47,285 nucleotides of DNA from JBPOIC01 sp052034865 (GTDB lineage Bacteria > UBA10199 > JADFYH01), in the NCBI GenBank assembly GCA_052034865.1, contig JBPOIC010000041.1, positions 1-47,285 of the forward strand. Reading direction: 5' to 3'. A model generated the notes under the pieces. The model saw only the letters and a list, made by a program, of their open reading frames with translations. It was not told the origin of the DNA and made no database searches. The position numbers and the translations under genes were made by a program. This document shows, in pieces, positions 1 to 9,170 of the stretch; within the stretch, counting starts at the first letter, position 1; each line of letters opens with the position of its first letter.

Positions 1-9
1 ACTAAATTC

Positions 10-2112
10 GTGTTCCCCACATGCGTGGGGATGAACCGTCCAGGAAACGGCTATCGCGCCGCAGGACTATGTGTTCCCCACATGCGTGGGGATGAACCGG
101 CTCAATAGAAGGCTCCAAAGAATCCCAGTCTGTGTTCCCCACATGCGTGGGGATGAACCGCCGTCTCCCCCAGCTCCCTCATAATCTTTCAAGTGTTCCC
201 CACATGCGTGGGGATGAACCGCTTGACCAATTAGGCCAGTTAAAACAGCGCCAGTGTTCCCCACATGCGTGGGGATGAACCGCGGCGGGTATTTTAGGCA
301 ATTTCACCCTCTGGGTGTTCCCCACATGCGTGGGGATGAACCGAAAACAAATCAGGGTTTGATGACATCGGTGGTGTGTTCCCCACATGCGTGGGGATGA
401 ACCGGCATCTTTTTGGGGATCATCGGACTATTATTAGTGTTCCCCACATGCGTGGGGATGAACCGGAGATTGGCAGCGAAAGCGGATCTCTCCCCAGGTG
501 TTCCCCACATGCGTGGGGATGAACCGTGAGGGTGTTGGTTTGAAGGTTGACGTTGGTGGTGTTCCCCACATGCGTGGGGATGAACCGCACGTGAATCAAT
601 GGGCGTTCGTCGGCCCGGTGTGTTCCCCACATGCGTGGGGATGAACCGGTTTGAAATTGCAGGATCATCTTTAGTTTCAAGTGTTCCCCACATGCGTGGG
701 GATGAACCGGATTTGTGTGGGTAAAAAAGAGGGAGGTTTGAGTGTTCCCCACATGCGTGGGGATGAACCGTGGGAGAGGAGAGCCACAATGTCTTTCCAG
801 TCGTGTTCCCCACATGCGTGGGGATGAACCGCTTTCACCCCTGCCTCCTAATCCTGTCCGCGAGTGTTCCCCACATGCGTGGGGATGAACCGGCTTTCTC
901 AGTCTGAATTCGCTCACCTCACTAGTGTTCCCCACATGCGTGGGGATGAACCGGTCGATTCGGTTTTGGAGGTCGCCAGACAACTGTGTTCCCCACATGC
1001 GTGGGGATGAACCGGATTTGATTTCAACCATGCAAAATTTCTGATCGTGTTCCCCACATGCGTGGGGATGAACCGGGAAAATCTATATGGCAAACCTAAC
1101 AGAGAGTGTGTTCCCCACATGCGTGGGGATGAACCGTACGCATCTTACCAGGTCACCCATTGCACAAAGTGTTCCCCACATGCGTGGGGATGAACCGTAC
1201 GGATGGACGAGCTTCCCGCGGCCCCCCTTGTGTTCCCCACATGCGTGGGGATGAACCGCACCCCGCACTTAGCGCAGCTGAGAGTAGACGGTGTTCCCCA
1301 CATGCGTGGGGATGAACCGGTTGGCGAACTTGCTGCTTCTACTGCCGAAACGTGTTCCCCACATGCGTGGGGATGAACCGGCTCCAAAGACTCCCAGTCT
1401 AAATCGTCCTGAGTGTTCCCCACATGCGTGGGGATGAACCGACGACGCGTGGTATGGTTTCGAATGGAACGAGGTGTTCCCCACATGCGTGGGGATGAAC
1501 CGAACAAAGAGAATTCGAAATGACCTTCAAAGAAGTGTTCCCCACATGCGTGGGGATGAACCGCGTTGAGGGTTGGATTTGATATGCTCATAGAAGTGTT
1601 CCCCACATGCGTGGGGATGAACCGACGACGCGTGGTATGGTTTCGAATGGAACGAGGTGTTCCCCACATGCGTGGGGATGAACCGGGCACGATCAACGGC
1701 AGAGGCTCCAACGTCTAGTGTTCCCCACATGCGTGGGGATGAACCGGCAAAACCACTCTCACTCACACACCCAATCTCGTGTTCCCCACATGCGTGGGGA
1801 TGAACCGTCGGATGAGGTCATGGATCTTTGTAAAGAGATGTGTTCCCCACATGCGTGGGGATGAACCGGCGCTTTGAACGGCCGCCGCGTTGTCATTCCA
1901 GTGTTCCCCACATGCGTGGGGATGAACCGCATCGATCGACCTGGACGTGCTCCCGAAAATAGTGTTCCCCACATGCGTGGGGATGAACCGCGAGAAGCAA
2001 AAAGGGCGCGAACGATATTTTAGTGTTCCCCACATGCGTGGGGATGAACCGGTTGATGCGACGGAAACCAATGCTTGGGCTGGGTGTTCCCCACATGCGT
2101 GGGGATGAATGG
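10..2112 (+). CRISPR. Type I-E-like CRISPR array, 35 repeats / 34 spacers
   Basis: Repeats of 29 nt begin every 61 nt from position 10 to 2084, so every spacer is 32 nt. The repeat starts GTGTTCCCC, carries the CCCCACATGCGTGGGG hairpin and ends ATGAACCG, the layout of I-E repeats (E. coli/Thermus type). In this orientation the crRNA strand is +. The last repeat (2084-2112) is degenerate at its 3' end (ATGAATGG instead of ATGAACCG), as expected for the leader-distal end; leader and cas genes therefore lie left of base 1, outside the window. The subtype rests on repeat similarity only. Spacers 24 (1442-1473) and 27 (1625-1656) are identical. Spacers 2 (100-131) and 23 (1381-1412) overlap on the same target. 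Apparent reading frames inside the array are repeat translations, not genes. Confidence 0.98.
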
Positions 2113-2170
2113 ATCTGTCGCAATTTGAGCCTCAGCGAATCTTTAAAAGAGGGCAGGAATCGTTTGTAAA

Positions 2171-2655
2171 TTATTTTCTCACCAAAAAATCTACCAACTG
2201 ATAGTTGCCAATCGTCTCCGCAAGCCTTCTGGGGCTCACTCCGTTTTTGTTCGCCCGATCGGCATCCGCTCCCGCTTCAATCAAAAGTGAAATCATCTCA
2301 CCCCTGCCACGCGAATGAAAGATTGCGGTAAACAGCGGCGAGTTTGGGCATCGACTGAGGCGCCGTTTTTAAGAAAGAGCTTGGCGAGATCGATGGCATA
2401 CTCCTGGGCCGCAAAGTGCAGCGGCACAAAACCGTACAGGTCCGGCGCATTTACATCGGCCTGTCTTTTAATCAGCAATTGGGCCATCTCGACATTTTTG
2501 TTGCTGGAGGCCTGGTGCAAAGCCCTTCTGCCCTCATGATCTTGGACGTTCACATCCGCTCCTTCGTTGAGAAGCCGCTTCAGCGTTTCCAGGTCGTTGG
2601 CGATGGCTGACAAGATGAGTAACGGTATCGTCTTTTGAGTTTTCTTAAGCTTCAT
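2171..2655 (-). pseudogene. Ankyrin-repeat protein gene with a one-base frameshift
   Basis: The first part reads as an ankyrin protein from ATG 2655, preceded by AGGAGA. It contains units such as GADVNVQDHEGRRALHQAS and QADVNAPDLYGFVPLHFAA, then runs into a non-homologous tail and a stop at 2293. From about 2345 another frame resumes the pattern (SPLFTAIFH, then LLIEAGADADRANKNG, then YQLVDFLVRK) and ends at TAA 2171-2173. The join falls at an A-run on the coding strand (TTT at 2343-2345 on +). Restoring one A gives a protein of 161 residues with about four to five ankyrin units. There is no signal peptide, so a cytoplasmic protein-binding role is likely; the partner is unknown. Either a real frameshift or a sequencing indel explains this. 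It converges on the CRISPR array. Confidence 0.85.
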
Positions 2656-2829
2656 GTTCTCTCCTGAAAATCGGTATGACAGCCGCTCCGCCTATATTTT
2701 CTCAAGCACTTTTCTTTGCTAGGATATCCTCTGAAAAGAGGAAAACTGGCGTATCTTTTTCTAAACCCTTCTCCGATTTTGTCATTCAACTTTCATCAAA
2801 ATTTTCTTCCGTTTCCCCGCCGCCTCCAT

Positions 2830-2933
2830 CCCTCTTAAGCCGCTACGCTTGAAACCTCCGGGCAAAAGCCAGGCGCGCGCCACGCTTGCAGCGTGTCACT
2901 TCCCTGCGAGCCCTCCGATTTCACTTAAGAGGG
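2830..2933. repeat. Inverted repeat flanking a GC-rich stretch in the 2656-3018 intergenic region
   Basis: CCCTCTTAAG (2830-2839) is mirrored by CTTAAGAGGG (2924-2933). The 84 bases between are GC-rich and hold the palindrome GGCGCGCGCC and a small CACGC/GCGTG hairpin. This could be a protein-binding region or a structured RNA; no known family is recognised. The remainder of the intergenic stretch 2656-2829 shows no gene. Confidence 0.3.
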
Positions 2934-2943
2934 ACTCCGGCTG

Positions 2944-3015
2944 ATCCTCCTTAGGTTTTTAATTTTTATCTCCTCAGTCTGTGAAGGAGATAAAAACCAA
3001 AAACCTAAGGAGGAT
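2944..3015 (+). promoter_or_regulatory. Long hairpin containing the Shine-Dalgarno sequence of the next gene
   Basis: Two 31-nt arms (2944-2974 and 2985-3015) are complementary except for two adjacent positions, with a 10-nt loop (CAGTCTGTGA). The right arm ends in CTAAGGAGGAT, which is the ribosome-binding site of the gene starting at 3019. Folded RNA would hide the ribosome-binding site completely. A translational switch, or a dyad operator for a DNA-binding protein, are both possible; the structure itself is directly visible. Confidence 0.7.
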
Positions 3016-3018
3016 TCC

Positions 3019-3501
3019 ATGAAAACAGAACAAACCAAATCACTCACAGAAAAAATCGCAGACAAAGCAGCCGAGTTTTTAGATCACTTCCAATGCATTA
3101 AAGTCGATCGATCCGAAGAAGAAATCTACACCTTAAAAGATCAGGCTCCTCCATCTCTTAAAGATCTTGTCCGAGAAGCGCACGGTGATTTTCTGCCGGA
3201 TGATTTTCGCTACGAAACGATTCAGGATGCTCTGTGCGCGCTGTCCGATGGGTTGGAAGATTTAGACGAGGTGAGATTGGAGGCCGATATTTACCACCAC
3301 GACCTGCTGAAATGGCTTAGCTCCAATTTGAAACGGATTGCTTATTGTGACGAGGCAAAAGAGGAATTTGGGTTGCAGGAGGTCGATTTGATGACGCTGA
3401 TCACTTACGGTCAGCTCAGAGAAAAAGAGGAGATCTTGGCGTCGGTGCGTGAGTCGTTGATTCAGATTTGCGAAGAGGAGGAATTGGAGGAGAGCGAATA
3501 G
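3019..3501 (+). CDS. Conserved small acidic protein of mobile elements, function unknown
   Basis: This is a 160-residue protein with a strongly acidic C-terminus (ICEEEELEESE) and no signal peptide or membrane segment. The start is fixed by AAGGAGG eight bases upstream. Segments such as AHGDFLPDDFRYETIQDAL and EADIYHHDLLKWL resemble hypothetical proteins that I associate with plasmids and integrative elements, often near antirestriction genes; this is recollection, not a database result. No catalytic motif is recognisable. A DNA-mimic or antirestriction-like role is conceivable because of the acidity, but that is only a guess. Its translation initiation site lies in the right arm of the hairpin at 2944-3015, so expression is probably conditional. 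It is monocistronic; the following 200 bases hold no gene. Confidence 0.8.
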   Translation: MKTEQTKSLTEKIADKAAEFLDHFQCIKVDRSEEEIYTLKDQAPPSLKDLVREAHGDFLPDDFRYETIQDALCALSDGLEDLDEVRLEADIYHHDLLKWLSSNLKRIAYCDEAKEEFGLQEVDLMTLITYGQLREKEEILASVRESLIQICEEEELEESE

Positions 3502-3703
3502 CTCTCCTTTTGCAAGCGGGTTTGTAAGAATGACAGTTAGGCAAACATGAAGATCAAAATGACGATGAGGACGCATCTCCCTTTACCCATTTTTTCAGAA
3601 AACTCCAAAGCTTTCCCTCAATGATAACAGAGACAAGTCATAATCCCAAAATTACTTCTGAGTTCCTTCATGCGGCCCTTACTAGGAAATTGGACCCAGA
3701 AAA

Positions 3704-6700
3704 TCATTTGGATTTAAATGAAAGAGTTCTTCCATACATCGTGATTGAATCTCCAGAATTTACAGCAGTTTTTTGTTCATCTTTTGCAAGATGCAAATCT
3801 TTTCCACCAGGTCCTACAACCCTAACATTGCCGGGAGAGTTTGAGGTTTGATCAAGTCTCCATACACGTCCATCATGAGAAAGTTTGGCTCCATCTTTAG
3901 GTTTTAATAACCATCGAAGCCCCCAAGGTCCAGTTGGGGCAAGAGCGACTCTATATACTCCGGATGCTATTTCTTGGGGTTCATGACCGTTATTTCCAGT
4001 ACCCAAACGAACCTCTTGTGCGCCATTTACAGTTAATGTTTTACCATCGAAGGTTGGAGATACTGGGGGGGTAGGCGGTGGCGTCCGAGGGAGTTGTTGA
4101 GGAGCGGGTGGAGGGATGACTGCCGGTTGCGGAGCGGAAGGGGCAGGTTTAGAAACAGGCACTGCTACAGGTCCTTCCTGCGTGGAAATAATCTCCAAAT
4201 CAAAAATGCCACCTCCCCGCGCTACTACCTTAGCTCTCGTTTGTGGACCAAAGCCTATGATACTTCCTTCAATAACAGGGACGTGTACTCCAGGATCGAT
4301 TCGGCGTCCATTGACAGAGGTTCCATTCATGCTTCCACCGTTGTCATTTCCCACATCCACAACAAACATTCCTGACTCACTAATCACTAGAACAGCATGT
4401 CTGCTTGAAACATTAATGTCTCGACGGCCCGACACAGCCAGGGTTTCTCTTCCAATTTCGATGTAGGCTGGTTGCGATGACGGCCCCACACTCCTTGTTT
4501 CATAAAGATTCTGCCCAACCCTTACAGATACACGGGAGCCGACTGGAAACTGTGGCATCCCACCCGTAGGAGCAGCCTGAGAAGGCGCGGGTTGCCCTTC
4601 AGCACTTTGTAAAAAGGCTTCCCTTAACCCCCATATATGATTGAGTGCAGCAAAAGGCCCTGAGGTTACTTGTGTTGATGTACCCCCGCCAACAGCTCTT
4701 GGGTAAACGACGTTGAGGACATTTCTGTGCAATCCAAATGCCTCTCTCATGCCAGCCCCTCTCAACATGTCCGGGGTATAGCGAACGAAGGTAGGGGTTG
4801 GAGGATTTCCAATAGTATGATAAGCCCCAACCTCTAACCAAGGATAAGTCGCATACATTCGGGCAAAATGGGTTGCAGCTTCCCAATAATGGTCGGGACC
4901 AAAAAGCTCCCTTATAGCTGGATGGTTTTCAAGCACTTGAATTATAAATTGATCCGACACCGCCACTAAATCTTGCGTGGGAGCTTGAGGTCCACTTCCA
5001 ATTCTACGACTTCCGCCCATATCCCCAGCTCCTGCTCCCATAAGCCATAGCCCGGGTGCAAAAAAGGCTGCCCTTAATAGTTTTGCCGGACCGCTTCCCA
5101 AAGCTTGCTGCACACGAGGGTCGGCTAAGATTCTACGCGTCGCCCGGGCTGCGGCGAGACTTCCCCCTTTAAGAACTGTAGGACCGGTTTCAACACCCAG
5201 GCACAGGCAAAGGTTATTCAATACAGAAAAGAGAGTGAGGGGATTTTCTCCGTCGTGGGCCAGACGCAGTTCGGGAGCTGTTTTGTGTATTTGGGTTCTG
5301 GCCATGCCCGCAAAAGTCATGGCAGGTGTTCCCAGGATTCCGCGGGCAATGTTGACCCCCCTCCCTGTCCAAGCTCTGGTTGGTGTGAGGAACAATCGGG
5401 CAACTAGGGTATCGAAAAGAATCGTCTGTAAATTCGAAGATCCGTTTAGAGGGAAATTTGTCGCCCACAATGTGGAGGCAAATGCAAGATTTCCGGCGAC
5501 CGTACTAGCGGCGGATCCAGCCAGACCCGTCCCCAAAGCAGCCTCCACTCCCATCACTGCCCATTTCGCCACATGGACCGCCATCGTACCGGTGCCGTAA
5601 GCAACTGCCATCATTATGGCCAGATTCGGTAACCCTCGAACAAACTCGCCTGATTCCGTTCGGGTCGGAAGCTTCGATTGAAACTCTTTAAGCGCTCCAA
5701 TCAACTGAGAACTTTTAGCATGTTGCAGTAAAAGATCCGCCACGACGTTGGCTGCAGCAGCAAGACTTCCATTTCCTGAAAAAGAAACGTCTCCATCAAA
5801 CAGGGCTTGCAAGCCTTTAAAAGCCCTTCGAACGCCCTCATCCGATCCTAAATTCCCGAGACTTTCAATCAGATCCAATGCCCCAATCTCTCTAAGATAA
5901 CCCGTTAACTTCGAGGCCGTCGAAGGATCTTGCTCGCCGACTGCCTTTAAAGCCGCCATGAAGTCTTTTGGAACAGTTTTTAGTCGGCTCAAACCCCCAA
6001 GGAAATTTTCCAAGGCATCTTCTGTCGATTGAAGCGCCACTTGATTGCCAAAACTCTTTTCTTTCAGCCTTTGGGAGGCGATAGAGGCTCGAATCACACA
6101 AACATCGCGAGTGATTCTTTCAATGGAAAATTGCCGAGTATAAAACTCAGCCATTGCTCTTGCCTTTTCAACAAATGGATGTTGATCTGAGTACGAATTT
6201 TGCTGAATTTTTTGAAAAATATTTTCTGCCTGCTCGTGTTTCCCGTGGGCCGCAAGCACCATAGCTTTGGAAAGAAGGCCCAGAGGGGTTTCAGTCGGCT
6301 CGCTGAGAACAAGAAGACTTGAAGAAAGGCGTCTTAGGCTTTCTTGCGCATCCACCCCCACCTGCTCCCACATCACGATCCACAAATCATTCAGATCGTT
6401 CAGCGCACCCGAAAGCCGCAGATCTTTTGGAGAAGCTAAACGCAGTTGTCCTAAAGCAGCCCTCGCCTCTGAAATAAGGCCTACGATCTTAAGCTCCAGA
6501 TCGGACCGATCCTCAAGAGAGATTTGAGCGATGGCTTCCTTCCGAACCATTTTAAGAAGTGCTGCAGCTCCCAAAGGGTTGTATGTTGCAGTGCCCGGTT
6601 GCAACAAAAGACCAGCCTTGCTCATCAAGGTTTCCAAGGAAGCACCGACCAGTTCTCGACTCAGATAGTCTCCAATGGAACGATGTTCGGCTGCCCCCCA

Positions 6701-8476
6701 AGCGGCAAGGGAGACCTCCGCCTCGTTTCCAGATTCATCCTTTATGATTCCTTCTCCCGCCTGCTCACAAAAGCTTGAGAGGGAAACCAGTAGATCGATT
6801 TTAAACTCCTGAGGCTTTCCAGCATCTTCAAAACCCGGTGCAGGACCGGTCTCAAGAATCTGTTCGAACCTACTTTTCCACTGAGAAGCAAAACTGCCTA
6901 CGGCTCTCTTAATTTGGTTAAGTTGCTCAGGATCCCCTGAGTAACGGACTTTCAGATCAAGGAGGACCTGTCCCTGAGCCGTATAGAGGTCGAGTTGATC
7001 GCGGAGAGACAATGATTTGCATAATCTTTGGACGTGATTTAGTGCCTTGAGGGCGTCCTCCGAAAGGGATGCTGCCTGAGCGATGCAGATCCACAGCTTT
7101 GCCTGCTCCACCACAGGCATTTTTGAATCCGAAGATAAATGGGTGTTTTGGATCTCTTTACACAATAGGTCTAATTTTACGGTGGCAAAGGCAGTCTGTG
7201 GATCCTGATTTGCGTATGCCTCTTCGTGAAGGGTCTCTATCAACTTCAAAAGCGGAGGTAGAAACTGAGCCTGTTGTTGAACAGGAAGACGCAGAACCTT
7301 ATGATGGAAAAGGTCGAAGGCATCCAGAGCTTGGGGAAGATGACCCATACCCGCCAATTGATAGGCCAATTTGGTCCACTCTTCGACCACGAATGCTCCG
7401 GCTTGGGCCTCCTCAATCCAAGCCTTTACAAGGGTATTTATTTCTCCATCCATTCCCAGATCTTTTAATGCCTGCAGAAGATCCACTCGATGTTGGGCCC
7501 GCTGTGGTCCGGCGAGAAATCTCTCGGAGATTCGCTGCGCTTGCTGCAAAAAAACTCCCACAAGATCGGCCATGCCACATTCTTGAGCGGTTTTGGCAAG
7601 ACGAATATACGCCTGCATCCGTAGGGGAGGCGGCATGTTTATCAAGGCGTTGGGTTCAGCATAAAAGTTCAAGCCTGTCTGGATCGACGCGGCAAGCTCG
7701 ACGGAGGCCTTGCCCCGTTCCTCTGGAGGCATTAGCTCTGTTAAGCGATACAATTTTGCTCTCAAAAAAACAGCCTGATAAGGGGCTGCCGTACTTATCT
7801 CATGACGACACAGATCGAGAGCAGCCGTGACTCCCGAAAGAAAAATAGGATCTTTTTCATTTGGATGGCCCTTGAGCCAATCGGCCTGTTCCTGAAGAAT
7901 AAAAAACACCAAAGCCTGCCGGTCCTCTGTCGAAAGAGGCAGTTTCCGAAAAATCAAATCCCTGGTTCCAGGAAGGTAAGCCTCAGTCGACTCTCCATAA
8001 ATACTGCAATTGGCAATCCGGGTGAGCTCCTCCAGTGTAGCATGAAAATCCTTTCTCTCTTCCAGGGTCGCTGGCAAGTTCGCCTTTTGCTCACATAATC
8101 TTTTGTAAAGGCGAGCGATACGATCATCCAGTAACACAGTTTCTCTTACAATATTGGGAGACGAAATCTGGACCTTACCTGCTACAGCTCGGGCCTGCAC
8201 CTCTGACCGAACCTGAGTCATTGAGCGGGCCATAGGAGCACCTTCCAAATGAGGGATTGGGGAGATAACTAACGAAGGATTGGATTCCGAGATAATAGGA
8301 GTTTGTGAAACCGGAGCAAAAGGACCCGATGGCGCTTGAATAAAGGAGTTTTGAGCCTCTCCTAAGGTAGGGGGCAGCAAGGTAAAATTAGAAGGTAGAA
8401 CTGGGCTTATAGAATCCGTTGGGTTTGCAGGTTGAGTTTTGTGTACATCCTGTCCGACTGGGGGTAAAAAAGTCAT
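3704..8476 (-). CDS. Giant helical-repeat protein with C-terminal FHA domain
   Basis: The protein has 1590 residues; the start ATG is preceded by GAAGAGGC. Residues 1-110 are Pro/Ser-rich and low in complexity. Residues about 115-900 are almost entirely helical with TPR-like pairs (for example ALDAFDLFHHKVLRLP and GKHEQAENIFQKIQQ). Residues about 950-1060 are Gly/Ala-rich and hydrophobic (VAYGTGTMAVHVAKWAVMG), possibly membrane-embedded. Residues about 1335-1415 form an FHA domain with the signature GR..., SSRHAVL and NGTSVNGRRI, which in known families binds phosphothreonine peptides. A Pro-rich linker follows (about 1440-1480), and the last 110 residues look like a second, degenerate FHA-like beta domain ending SGDSITMYGRTLSF. 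I infer a scaffold that reads Ser/Thr phosphorylation; no kinase is encoded nearby. It has no obvious link to conjugation, so it may be cargo or host chromosome. Confidence 0.9.
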   Translation of the reverse strand: MTFLPPVGQDVHKTQPANPTDSISPVLPSNFTLLPPTLGEAQNSFIQAPSGPFAPVSQTPIISESNPSLVISPIPHLEGAPMARSMTQVRSEVQARAVAGKVQISSPNIVRETVLLDDRIARLYKRLCEQKANLPATLEERKDFHATLEELTRIANCSIYGESTEAYLPGTRDLIFRKLPLSTEDRQALVFFILQEQADWLKGHPNEKDPIFLSGVTAALDLCRHEISTAAPYQAVFLRAKLYRLTELMPPEERGKASVELAASIQTGLNFYAEPNALINMPPPLRMQAYIRLAKTAQECGMADLVGVFLQQAQRISERFLAGPQRAQHRVDLLQALKDLGMDGEINTLVKAWIEEAQAGAFVVEEWTKLAYQLAGMGHLPQALDAFDLFHHKVLRLPVQQQAQFLPPLLKLIETLHEEAYANQDPQTAFATVKLDLLCKEIQNTHLSSDSKMPVVEQAKLWICIAQAASLSEDALKALNHVQRLCKSLSLRDQLDLYTAQGQVLLDLKVRYSGDPEQLNQIKRAVGSFASQWKSRFEQILETGPAPGFEDAGKPQEFKIDLLVSLSSFCEQAGEGIIKDESGNEAEVSLAAWGAAEHRSIGDYLSRELVGASLETLMSKAGLLLQPGTATYNPLGAAALLKMVRKEAIAQISLEDRSDLELKIVGLISEARAALGQLRLASPKDLRLSGALNDLNDLWIVMWEQVGVDAQESLRRLSSSLLVLSEPTETPLGLLSKAMVLAAHGKHEQAENIFQKIQQNSYSDQHPFVEKARAMAEFYTRQFSIERITRDVCVIRASIASQRLKEKSFGNQVALQSTEDALENFLGGLSRLKTVPKDFMAALKAVGEQDPSTASKLTGYLREIGALDLIESLGNLGSDEGVRRAFKGLQALFDGDVSFSGNGSLAAAANVVADLLLQHAKSSQLIGALKEFQSKLPTRTESGEFVRGLPNLAIMMAVAYGTGTMAVHVAKWAVMGVEAALGTGLAGSAASTVAGNLAFASTLWATNFPLNGSSNLQTILFDTLVARLFLTPTRAWTGRGVNIARGILGTPAMTFAGMARTQIHKTAPELRLAHDGENPLTLFSVLNNLCLCLGVETGPTVLKGGSLAAARATRRILADPRVQQALGSGPAKLLRAAFFAPGLWLMGAGAGDMGGSRRIGSGPQAPTQDLVAVSDQFIIQVLENHPAIRELFGPDHYWEAATHFARMYATYPWLEVGAYHTIGNPPTPTFVRYTPDMLRGAGMREAFGLHRNVLNVVYPRAVGGGTSTQVTSGPFAALNHIWGLREAFLQSAEGQPAPSQAAPTGGMPQFPVGSRVSVRVGQNLYETRSVGPSSQPAYIEIGRETLAVSGRRDINVSSRHAVLVISESGMFVVDVGNDNGGSMNGTSVNGRRIDPGVHVPVIEGSIIGFGPQTRAKVVARGGGIFDLEIISTQEGPVAVPVSKPAPSAPQPAVIPPPAPQQLPRTPPPTPPVSPTFDGKTLTVNGAQEVRLGTGNNGHEPQEIASGVYRVALAPTGPWGLRWLLKPKDGAKLSHDGRVWRLDQTSNSPGNVRVVGPGGKDLHLAKDEQKTAVNSGDSITMYGRTLSFKSK

Positions 8477-8584
8477 GTCTGCCTCTTCAAAAAATAGATC
8501 GATTCGAGTAAGGAATAATTTACTCCCTACGTAAGTGTTCTTGTTATCGACCTAACTTCGAAAAAGGTTGCGGAATTAATTTTC

Positions 8585-8791
8585 TTAAAACTCTTTTTCC
8601 GACTTCACCAGCACCTCATACCGAGTCTGCGGAATCGACGGCAACAACTCCCAAGCCCCCTGAATCAGCTCCCAGATCGTTCCATCATCGCACAGACACA
8701 GAGGCCTTTTCTTCAAGGCACCTTCCTTTTCATCGAAAAAGATTCCTTGAGAGATCTGAACCGGTTTTCTGATTTTTTGAGAAGGCTGCAT
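8585..8791 (-). CDS. Small hypothetical protein
   Basis: A 68-residue protein with the segment LCLCDDGTIWELIQGAWELLP, which suggests a small beta fold in which a displayed text-like 'DDGTIWEL' hairpin repeats; no family is recognised. It follows the coiled-coil gene at 8800-9081 by eight bases on the same strand, so the two are probably co-transcribed leftward, divergent from the trwABC-like operon. No strong ribosome-binding site is visible before ATG 8791, so translation may be coupled to the upstream gene. Short genes of this kind are common beside mobilisation loci. Confidence 0.6.
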   Translation of the reverse strand: MQPSQKIRKPVQISQGIFFDEKEGALKKRPLCLCDDGTIWELIQGAWELLPSIPQTRYEVLVKSEKEF

Positions 8792-8799
8792 AGGATTTT

Positions 8800-9081
8800 T
8801 TAAACTGGCAGATGAAACAAGGCCTTCTCCTGGGAACTGCCTTGAGACAAAAGCACCTCCTCAAATTTCCTTTTCAAATCGGCATCGCTCTTCATTTTCT
8901 CCGCAAATATTTTTCCGATGATGCCCCTCCGCTCGATTTCCTCCTGTTCCTCGGCTTTTAGGATTTCAGTCTCGGTCGCTTTTAGTTTTTGCTTGAGGGC
9001 CTTGAGTTTTGATTCTTCTTTGAGCCGTTCTTGTTTCAGTTTTTCTCTGCGCTCTAAAATTTTCTCTCGGGTTGTCGCCAT
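8800..9081 (-). CDS. Basic coiled-coil protein, probable relaxosome/mobilisation accessory (TraD-like)
   Basis: A 93-residue protein whose first 55 residues are one charged helix (REKILERREKLKQERLKEE), followed by RRGIIGKIFAEKMKSDADLK. A short Lys/Glu-rich helix followed by a small globular tail resembles the TraD/MobC-type accessory proteins encoded beside oriT in many conjugative and mobilisable elements. The family match is by pattern only. ATG 9081 has AAGGGGA at a good distance. It is transcribed away from the putative oriT and from the trwABC-like operon, the usual position for such a gene. Confidence 0.65.
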   Translation of the reverse strand: MATTREKILERREKLKQERLKEESKLKALKQKLKATETEILKAEEQEEIERRGIIGKIFAEKMKSDADLKRKFEEVLLSQGSSQEKALFHLPV

Positions 9082-9170
9082 AAATTATCCCCTTCGTTGA
9101 TAAGAAATTTAAGACATTGAGCTCCGCACTTGAGTCATCGTCGGGCTTCGCCCGGGCCCAAAAATACGGA

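Noticed and set aside
10..2112. Spacers targeting genes inside this window
   Set aside because: Inspection by eye of several spacers against the transfer and cargo genes showed no match; a full computed comparison was not possible.
67..2123. Many overlapping reading frames encoding VHPHACGEH / SSPRMWGT / RFIPTHVGNT repeats
   Set aside because: They are translations of the CRISPR repeat in different frames; period and spacer variability exclude a protein.
3621..3851. 76-codon frame at the 3' end of the FHA gene
   Set aside because: It mostly overlaps the FHA gene on the other strand, with no ribosome-binding site or motif.
7069..7830. 253-codon frame opposite the FHA giant gene
   Set aside because: It is antisense to a clear protein with continuous domain structure and has no recognisable motif.
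2113..9000. Possible left att site (copy of the tRNA-Gly 3' end)
   Set aside because: Short matches such as GCGAG exist, but nothing longer than a few bases resembles 40070-40105.
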